Assembly (NCBI GenBank): GCA_030583925.1
Contig: CP129482.1
Span: forward strand, 2,232,001-2,296,000
DNA length: 64,000 nucleotides
Reading direction: 5' to 3'
DNA from: Anaerolineales bacterium
Lineage (GTDB): Bacteria; Chloroflexota; Anaerolineae; Anaerolineales; Villigracilaceae
Positions within the stretch are counted from its first letter, which is position 1. Each line of letters starts with the position of its first letter. Positions 58,658-64,000 of the stretch are shown piece after piece. The position numbers were made by a program, and so were the translations under genes. The notes below the pieces were generated by a model. That model worked only from the letters and a program-made list of their open reading frames with translations. It did no database searches and was not told the DNA's origin.

Positions 58658-60741
58658 GCGGCAAGTTTGCGCTGGTCATCGGCAACACGGAATACGCCGA
58701 CCCGGGTCTGGCGCAACTCACCGCGCCCGGGAAAGACGCGGAGGACTTCGCTCGAGCGCTCAAAGATCGGGGAATCTGCTCGTTCGATGAAGTTAATATG
58801 TTGTTGAACGAACCCGAATCAACCGTGCGCGGGGCGATTGACGAATTCTTCGACCAGAAGAAGCCCGACGATTTACTCGTGTTGTATTTCTCTGGTCATG
58901 GCGTGCGCGATGAAGTTGGCGCGTTGTATCTGGCGGTCAAAAATACAATTCGTTCACGTTTGAGGTCAACGGCGATCAAATCGGATTACATCCGTGAAGT
59001 GATGGACCAGTCGCGTTCGCGACGGCAAGTGCTCGTGTTAGATTGTTGCAACAGCGGCGCATTCCAGCAAGGGACAAAAGCCGCAACAGGCATGAGTGTC
59101 GGAACTGCCTCCGCCTTCGAAGGCGGATACGGGCGCATCATCCTCACCGCCAGCGACTCGACTCAATTTGCGTGGGAAGGCGACAAGGTCATCGGCGAAA
59201 CGGATAACTCGCTTTTCACACATTATCTGGTAGAGGGGCTAGAAGGCGAAGCGGATTTAGATGGCGATGGACGAATTACCGTAGATGAACTGTACGATTA
59301 CGCGTATGAAAAAGTAAAACACGCCACCCCGAAACAGACACCATCTAAATTTTCGAGCAAGCAACAAGGTGAGATCATCCTGCGGCAAAATATGCCGATG
59401 GAAGAGATCAAGTCTGTGCCGTTGCCTGCGCCGCTATTGGATTCGATTGATAATCCGTTTTCGGATATTCGCCTGGGAGCGGTGCAACAATTGACCAAGT
59501 TGTTGAACGGCAAAAATCTCGGCATGGCGCGGTCGGCGCGGGAGGCGTTGGAAAAAATCGCTGAGGAGGATGACAGCCGACAAGTTCAGCGCGCGGCGGC
59601 GCAGGCGTTGGGGTCCGTGCGTGAGGAGGGGGGAAGAGTCGAAGTCGCTCAACCAGAAGTAAGGGCGAAAGAAGCGGAGCGCATCATCCAACCGCAGGCG
59701 GTGGAGGCGAAGCGAGTCACGCCGCGAAAGATTCCATCCGTTGAAAAATTCAGCGCGCCTGTTTCAAATCAGCAGGCGATTCTTGGAATCACGTTGGGTT
59801 GGACTATTGGCGGGGCAATTGGAGGCGCAGTCTATTGGGCTGGGGGCGATCTCAGCGTGCCGCTTGGCGCGGCAATCGGTTGGGGAATTGGCGGTTTCGT
59901 AACTGTCATCACACTGCGCGCAATGGGAATTCTTTCAAGCGAGAAAAATATTTATCTGGTCACGCTGGCATGGATGATCGGAAGTATGTTTGGCTGGTCG
60001 ATTGGGGATCAGATCACCGAAGCGTACGGCGCGGCGATCGGAGAGTCGATTGGGCTTGTGATCGCTTTGGCGGGCACATTTGGCGCAGATAGGCTGCTCG
60101 CGCGCTGGAAGGATATGCTGTGGCTGATATTCTTTTGGGCAATTTCGAGCATGGTGGGTTGGTCGGTCGGGAAGTCAATTCAAGAAGCCGAAGGTTTTGT
60201 GTCCAGTTTGTACATCGGCAAAACGGCTGGATGGTCTCTCGGTTGGGCGATCTCTGGGGCAATCGGCGGTTATGTTTTGGGCTGGCAGTTGTTGAAAGCT
60301 GGCAGCGGATTTAGTAAAGGAGTTTTCAATTCTTATCAGCCAAGCCGAATAAAGTTAACAGAACCACAAAAAGCATTTCTTCTTTCACCGTTGGGACGGA
60401 GTCTGCTGGGGGTAACTGTTGGGTTGATTCTCGGAATTCTGTTTGGAGTGGTGTATGGAATCATTAATGATATTTCGTATGATTTTGTTTATGCTTATTC
60501 CACCTTTCATGGGGATGTTCCGCACATCTTTTTGTTGATTATCTGTGGCTTTGCGGGGTTTGTGGCATATCCGCACAGGGTAACTGTACCGTTGTTGATC
60601 GGCGGCTTTATTCTTTCCTGTATTATCGGGCTAAGCCAGAGGCAATTGCTATATGAGCTACTTAAGTTTGGCGGCATGTATGGACTCCCAGCAGGAGCAA
60701 TGATTTCGAGGATCTTGTATTGGCTGAAAGTAATTAAATAG
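58654..60741 (+). CDS. Caspase-like peptidase with EF-hand loop, HEAT-like region and membrane domain
   Basis: A 695-residue protein. Residues 1-245 are a C14 caspase p20-type domain: MSGKFALVIGNTEY, SGHG with His82, and DCCNSG with catalytic Cys132. The stretch DLDGDGRITVDE (201-212) fits an EF-hand loop at every ligand position, so calcium may activate it. Residues about 265-325 form two to three HEAT-like helical repeats. After a linker, 375-695 is strongly hydrophobic with GxxxG-like patterns (LGWTIGGAIGGAVYWAGG, AAIGWGIGGFV) and about eight to ten membrane helices. A calcium- or partner-triggered protease tethered in the membrane is inferred. Confidence 0.88.
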   Translation: MSGKFALVIGNTEYADPGLAQLTAPGKDAEDFARALKDRGICSFDEVNMLLNEPESTVRGAIDEFFDQKKPDDLLVLYFSGHGVRDEVGALYLAVKNTIRSRLRSTAIKSDYIREVMDQSRSRRQVLVLDCCNSGAFQQGTKAATGMSVGTASAFEGGYGRIILTASDSTQFAWEGDKVIGETDNSLFTHYLVEGLEGEADLDGDGRITVDELYDYAYEKVKHATPKQTPSKFSSKQQGEIILRQNMPMEEIKSVPLPAPLLDSIDNPFSDIRLGAVQQLTKLLNGKNLGMARSAREALEKIAEEDDSRQVQRAAAQALGSVREEGGRVEVAQPEVRAKEAERIIQPQAVEAKRVTPRKIPSVEKFSAPVSNQQAILGITLGWTIGGAIGGAVYWAGGDLSVPLGAAIGWGIGGFVTVITLRAMGILSSEKNIYLVTLAWMIGSMFGWSIGDQITEAYGAAIGESIGLVIALAGTFGADRLLARWKDMLWLIFFWAISSMVGWSVGKSIQEAEGFVSSLYIGKTAGWSLGWAISGAIGGYVLGWQLLKAGSGFSKGVFNSYQPSRIKLTEPQKAFLLSPLGRSLLGVTVGLILGILFGVVYGIINDISYDFVYAYSTFHGDVPHIFLLIICGFAGFVAYPHRVTVPLLIGGFILSCIIGLSQRQLLYELLKFGGMYGLPAGAMISRILYWLKVIK

Positions 60742-60764
60742 GAATTTAATTTCTGCGAGAAACC

Positions 60765-60827
60765 ATGAGCGGAAAATTCGCCCTCATCATCGGCAACACG
60801 ACAATTTCATGCTCCCGTCGGGTCTGA
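60765..60827 (+). pseudogene. 5' relic of a second caspase gene
   Basis: ATGAGCGGAAAATTCGCC begins MSGKFALIIGNT, matching the first 12 codons of the intact caspase gene (MSGKFALVIGNT), then diverges into a REP hairpin and hits TGA at 60825. The rest of the second gene is missing. The REP insertion or an associated deletion is the likely cause. Confidence 0.7.
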
Positions 60828-60836
60828 GACCCGACG
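60806..60836. repeat. REP hairpin left of the transposase (family K)
   Basis: TTCATGCTCC followed by CGTCGGGTCT, GA, GACCCGACG. Same opening as the copy at 61427. Confidence 0.8.
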
Positions 60837-60842
60837 AACTTG

Positions 60843-61391
60843 CTAAAGATAGTCTCTCACATCATCAATCGGAATTACACAAGGTTTCCCGTCCAAGTAA
60901 AATCCCGCCGTAGACCACAGATATTGCTCTGGCGATTCTGCCAACTTCCACTGCGGTTGGCAGGGATTGTGGTGGATGTAATCCATTTTCTGTTGCAGAA
61001 ATCCCACAGAAAACACATCGCGGGCATCGTAGTTATCCTCCCACACTTTATATTCTTGCTTTACTTTCTTACCCTCCTTCTGCAAAAAACTTACTACCTT
61101 GGTATTCCCCTCTGCTTGTAAGTGACGGTAAATCTGCCGCGCAGTAAACTTCTTGAAATCGCGCATCATGTCTGCGAGAGGGTACTCGTCGGTGAATTGA
61201 GCGATGATGTGGATATGGCTGGGCATGATCACGAAGACAAACAACTTTACCCCGCGTGTCGTTCGGATGTGATGGAGACTATCAAGGATAATTCGTTTGA
61301 TTACGTCGCGGCGGAAGAGGTGAGCGTGCCCCACTGCAGTGGTGGTCACGAAGTAAAAATAATGGGAAGTAAAGGCTGGTTTGACAGGCAT
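60843..61391 (-). CDS. REP-associated tyrosine transposase (RAYT, Y1_Tnp)
   Basis: A 182-residue Y1-type transposase. The HUH motif is HIHIIAQF; the catalytic tyrosine is likely in the IYRHLQ or DYIHHNP segment of the C-terminal half (the latter, MDYIHHNPCQPQWKLAESPEQYLWSTAGFYLDG, is typical of RAYTs). It is a single-copy domesticated relative of IS200/IS605 enzymes that cut and mobilise REP hairpins. Family K hairpins lie on both sides. It starts at 61391 and ends against the relic of a caspase gene. Confidence 0.9.
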   Translation of the reverse strand: MPVKPAFTSHYFYFVTTTAVGHAHLFRRDVIKRIILDSLHHIRTTRGVKLFVFVIMPSHIHIIAQFTDEYPLADMMRDFKKFTARQIYRHLQAEGNTKVVSFLQKEGKKVKQEYKVWEDNYDARDVFSVGFLQQKMDYIHHNPCQPQWKLAESPEQYLWSTAGFYLDGKPCVIPIDDVRDYL

Positions 61392-61426
61392 GTTATTTCA
61401 GTCCTGCTCCTGCTGGGTCTCCCGAT

Positions 61427-61457
61427 TCATGCTCCCGCAGGGTCTGCGACCCTGCGG
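61427..61457. repeat. REP hairpin right of the transposase (family K)
   Basis: TCATGCTCCCGCAGGGTCTG, CGACCCTGCGG; same opening and direction as the left copy. Confidence 0.8.
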
Positions 61458-61487
61458 ATTACATTGTGGGAAATGTAATTCTGCAAA

Positions 61488-61517
61488 CACGGCGGTCACA
61501 GACCGCCTTGAAGCATA
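61488..61517. repeat. Second REP hairpin, opposite orientation (family K)
   Basis: ACGGCGGTC, ACA, GACCGCC, TTGAAGCATAG: the inverse of a diverged family K unit, so the right flank is a REP pair. Confidence 0.65.
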
Positions 61518-61545
61518 GAGCCGTTTTGGAGCAGGGGAAGCGCGA

Positions 61546-64000
61546 TTATTTCTTTTTCGTGCCCTTTTTACGGTTAGATTTCTTCACGACCTTCTTCACC
61601 GCTGTCTTCTTTTTGACGGTGGCTTTCTTTTTCTTTACAACCTTCTTCGCCGCAGGCTTTTTCACACCAGACTTCTTCTTTGTCTTTCCTCCCTTCGACA
61701 CGCTCAGGGCGGCGCTTTCTACTTTCTTTTTTACAGCCTTCTTCCTTGGCTTCTTCACCTTCACCACTTCACCCTTCACCGCTTCGACTTCGCTCAGCGC
61801 AAGCATTCCACCTTCATCCTTAACGCCAAACATCTCCTCCCACTTCGCGGACATAGACTCGACGCCCGCGCCGTTTAGGGCGACATAAATGTCGCGCCAC
61901 TTTTCGTCGTCCACGAATCGCCAATCCATGAACACGTGATGCTGGTACGCGTACAGTTCAACGTAGAGTCCCTTTTGCCAGAGTTCCTCGCACGAGCGGA
62001 TGTACTCCAAGTGCGTGACGTAGTCCTTGAAGATGACGTAGCCTTCAAATGGCAAGCCTAATGCTTCTGCCAAGGATTTCTGTCGCAAATCGCTAGTGGA
62101 TTTATCCAGATACGCGGCGGAGGTTTTGATCCAGCCTTTGGTGTCGGCGAAACAGTTGTGATAGAGAACAAGTCCGCGTTCATCTTGAAAAAAATTTGAA
62201 TAAGCAAAAACATTTTCATCCACGTTACCACTGTTATTGAACAAGTCGAAGAGGAAGAAATTTTCCACGTCGGCGAATAAGGAACGGCGGTGAAGAAGCG
62301 GGAAGATTTTCCAATCATGTCCAGCGATCAGGCCCTCGTTAGGCGTTTCGTCCCATTTTGGTTTGCGGAATTCCATGCCGTATTTTTCGCGGAAGCCCTC
62401 AACCTGTCCGTGCCCGAACATGGGTAAACCAGGCAACGTTGCGAGCACGGTTGCCACACCAAAATATTTGTCGCCATCGCCAAATTGCTCGACGGCGGTT
62501 TTCTCGTCGGGGTTGTTCATGAAGTTGACGTAACGTTTGAGAATTTGCGGATCGAACTCCAGCGTGTTCTTGATCGCCATGCGATATTTGGCGTTGTCTT
62601 CGTCGCGCAGCATGTGCATGAACGCGGAGTTGTACACGCGGTGCATCCCCAGAGTGCGGACGAAATATCCCTCGAGCAACCAGAACGCCTCGGCGAGAAG
62701 AAGCGTATCGGGGACTTCGGCGGCGACGCGGTCCACGACCTCGCGCCAAAACTCCTGCGGAATCAACGCGTCAAACTCGGACCTCGTCATGCCGCGCTCC
62801 GACCGGGACGGAATCGCGCCGCCCGCGCCGGGTTCGGGAAACCATAATCGTTGAATATGTTTCTTCGCCAGCGTCATCGCCGCGTCAAAGCGGATGACCG
62901 GGAAATTGCGCGCCACGTGCAAAATCGTTTGGATGATCGCTTCGCGCACTTCGGCTTTCGAGTAATCGAGTTGAGCGGTGTCGTTCCACGGAAAGGACGT
63001 GCCGTCGTTGCCGTGATAGATGAAGCGCACGTCGCCCGTGTAATGGTCGCGGCGTTGAAAGACAACCGCCGCGTCGGTTTTGTTGTAATAATGGTCTTCG
63101 AGATAAATCCCGACTCGAATATCATCGGACAGGTTTTCCGACTTGAACGAATACGATGGATACGGCGAATACGGCAACGACAAGAACCAATCGGGATGTT
63201 CGATGACCCACTTTGAGTCAATGCCCATGTGGTTGGGAACCATATCGGCGGACAGGCGAATCCCGCGTTGCCATGCGCGGCTTCGCAAATTCTCTAATCC
63301 TCCCCAACCGCCAAGGTCTTCCGCAATATCGTACGAGTACAACGAATACGCCGAAGCCACTGCATCTTGATCGCCCATGCGTTGCTTGATTCGCTGACTG
63401 GCGCGACTGCGTTCCCACAGACCGATGAGCCACAAGCCGGTAAAGCCGCGATCCCGCAGAAGATCGAGTTCTTCGTCAGGGATTTGGTCGAGCGTTTTAA
63501 TCCAACGTCCGTATTTGCGCGAGAGTTGTTCGAGCCAGACGTAGGAATTTTTGGCGATGAGAATCAGTCGCGGCATCCAGTCTTTGTCGGGGCTGTAGCG
63601 CTCGTATTCGGCGTAATCGCCGCCTGAATAGGTCGCGACGGGGATATCCGCTTTGAAATCGCCGTGTGCGAGTTGGTGACGGAGGGTTTCTTCGCGTAAA
63701 AAGTCCACGCCGCGCAGGAGGCGGGCGACGAACTCCTCTCCGAGCAGACTCCCCCACTTTTCGAGGATGAATTGCAACTGTCCTTCGAGCGAATCGGGGA
63801 ACGCTTCGGCTGGTGCGCGCAGAATCTCAAACAGCGATTCGGTCGAGCCTTGAATCGCCGCGTTATCTTTTGCGATTTGAGCAAAGAATGAATCCAGCGC
63901 GGCGATCAGGTTTTTGTACGCCGTCGGTTCAAGCGGCGCGTCGTCCACTAATTCGAGCATGGGACTGACTGCCGGGTTGGCGTTGTGCGTGAACACGTAG
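61546..64000 (-). CDS. GH13 glycosidase with Lys/Ala-rich tail, 5' end cut by the window
   Basis: At least 816 residues; the frame is still open at base 64000, so the true start is outside and GTG 63996 is only a candidate. GH13 motifs: SADMVPNHMG (region I), RFDAAM (nucleophile Asp), LLLAEAFW (acid Glu), and FMNNPDEKT (region IV). The enzyme should act on alpha-glucans or maltodextrins. The last 90 residues are a histone H1-like (KKPAAKKVVKKKKATVKKK) tail, in which two family L palindromes code LALSEVEA and AALSVSKGG. The tail is unusual for a GH13 enzyme. Confidence 0.87.
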   Translation of the reverse strand, partial: YVFTHNANPAVSPMLELVDDAPLEPTAYKNLIAALDSFFAQIAKDNAAIQGSTESLFEILRAPAEAFPDSLEGQLQFILEKWGSLLGEEFVARLLRGVDFLREETLRHQLAHGDFKADIPVATYSGGDYAEYERYSPDKDWMPRLILIAKNSYVWLEQLSRKYGRWIKTLDQIPDEELDLLRDRGFTGLWLIGLWERSRASQRIKQRMGDQDAVASAYSLYSYDIAEDLGGWGGLENLRSRAWQRGIRLSADMVPNHMGIDSKWVIEHPDWFLSLPYSPYPSYSFKSENLSDDIRVGIYLEDHYYNKTDAAVVFQRRDHYTGDVRFIYHGNDGTSFPWNDTAQLDYSKAEVREAIIQTILHVARNFPVIRFDAAMTLAKKHIQRLWFPEPGAGGAIPSRSERGMTRSEFDALIPQEFWREVVDRVAAEVPDTLLLAEAFWLLEGYFVRTLGMHRVYNSAFMHMLRDEDNAKYRMAIKNTLEFDPQILKRYVNFMNNPDEKTAVEQFGDGDKYFGVATVLATLPGLPMFGHGQVEGFREKYGMEFRKPKWDETPNEGLIAGHDWKIFPLLHRRSLFADVENFFLFDLFNNSGNVDENVFAYSNFFQDERGLVLYHNCFADTKGWIKTSAAYLDKSTSDLRQKSLAEALGLPFEGYVIFKDYVTHLEYIRSCEELWQKGLYVELYAYQHHVFMDWRFVDDEKWRDIYVALNGAGVESMSAKWEEMFGVKDEGGMLALSEVEAVKGEVVKVKKPRKKAVKKKVESAALSVSKGGKTKKKSGVKKPAAKKVVKKKKATVKKKTAVKKVVKKSNRKKGTKKK
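61691..61709. repeat. Family L palindrome, in frame in the GH13 tail
   Basis: CCCTTCGACACGCTCAGGG codes LSVSKG on the minus strand. Confidence 0.75.
61781..61804. repeat. Family L palindrome, in frame in the GH13 tail (2)
   Basis: GCTTCGACTTCGCTCAGCGC followed by AAGC codes LALSEVEA on the minus strand. Confidence 0.7.

Larger units (their letters stand above)
60742..60842. other. Junction between caspase gene, relic and transposase
   Basis: Holds the 5' relic of a second caspase gene (60765-60800) and a REP hairpin. No intact gene. Confidence 0.75.

Noticed and set aside
1..64000. Prophage or integrative element
   Set aside because: No integrase, capsid, terminase or conjugation gene is seen; only the RAYT and palindromes are mobile.

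Overview
The window looks like chromosomal DNA of a Chloroflexota bacterium, most likely class Anaerolineae. The pointers are lipoproteins with Thr/Pro-rich linkers, a Roadblock/V4R/response-regulator trio, bifunctional-type Rel, DUF3054 and DUF456 membrane proteins, several M42 aminopeptidases, many start codons a few bases downstream of a -10 box (leaderless transcripts), and many palindromic mini-repeats. This is inference from gene content; there is no rRNA or marker tree here.

Layout. 1-1710: three lipoproteins, two of them clear tandem paralogues. 1889-7959: YbaK, Rel, MoeA, a VKOR-like protein, a Cys-cluster acidic protein, an rRNA methyltransferase and a cupredoxin lipoprotein. 8442-16000: a G5/3D wall-active lipoprotein, an LCP ligase, KsgA, the Roadblock/V4R/regulator operon, an L,D-transpeptidase, a YwaF-like membrane protein and tRNAs Asp, Phe, Gly, Cys. 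16156-20064: a 1302-residue REC-PAS-GAF-HD-GYP sensor. 20148-24210: an accessory stretch with a PIN module, a HicB-like gene, a six-repeat zinc protein ending in a HEPN domain, and a ParE-like toxin pair. 24270-30050: two UvrD-type helicases around a secreted protein. 30620-32942: T-box-controlled serS and a DUF456 protein. 32943-37542: three M42 aminopeptidases and an S51 peptidase. 37544-46197: SbcC, copper chaperone, phosphoribosyltransferase, membrane proteins, PriA. 46362-50821: a protease-STAND-WD40 conflict protein with its small trypco1 partner. 50856-58134: MEMO, Nudix, ECF sigma/anti-sigma, DUF3054, LysRS, GreA, LmbE-type deacetylase, PilZ. 58289-60741: an EACC1-caspase pair. 60765-61518: relic of a second caspase gene next to a REP-associated transposase. 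61546-64000: a GH13 glycosidase, cut by the window edge.

The most interesting content is immune or conflict-like: the EACC1 plus caspase with an EF-hand loop and a Gly-rich membrane domain, the zinc-ribbon-array HEPN protein, and the trypco1 plus trypsin-STAND-WD40 pair. TA cassettes separated by near-identical terminator hairpins lie in the same region as the second. A separate theme is the invasion of the DNA by at least a dozen palindrome families, several of them in frame inside genes (both helicase-type and SbcC repair genes, MEMO, PriA, the GH13 tail) or inside the serS T-box leader.
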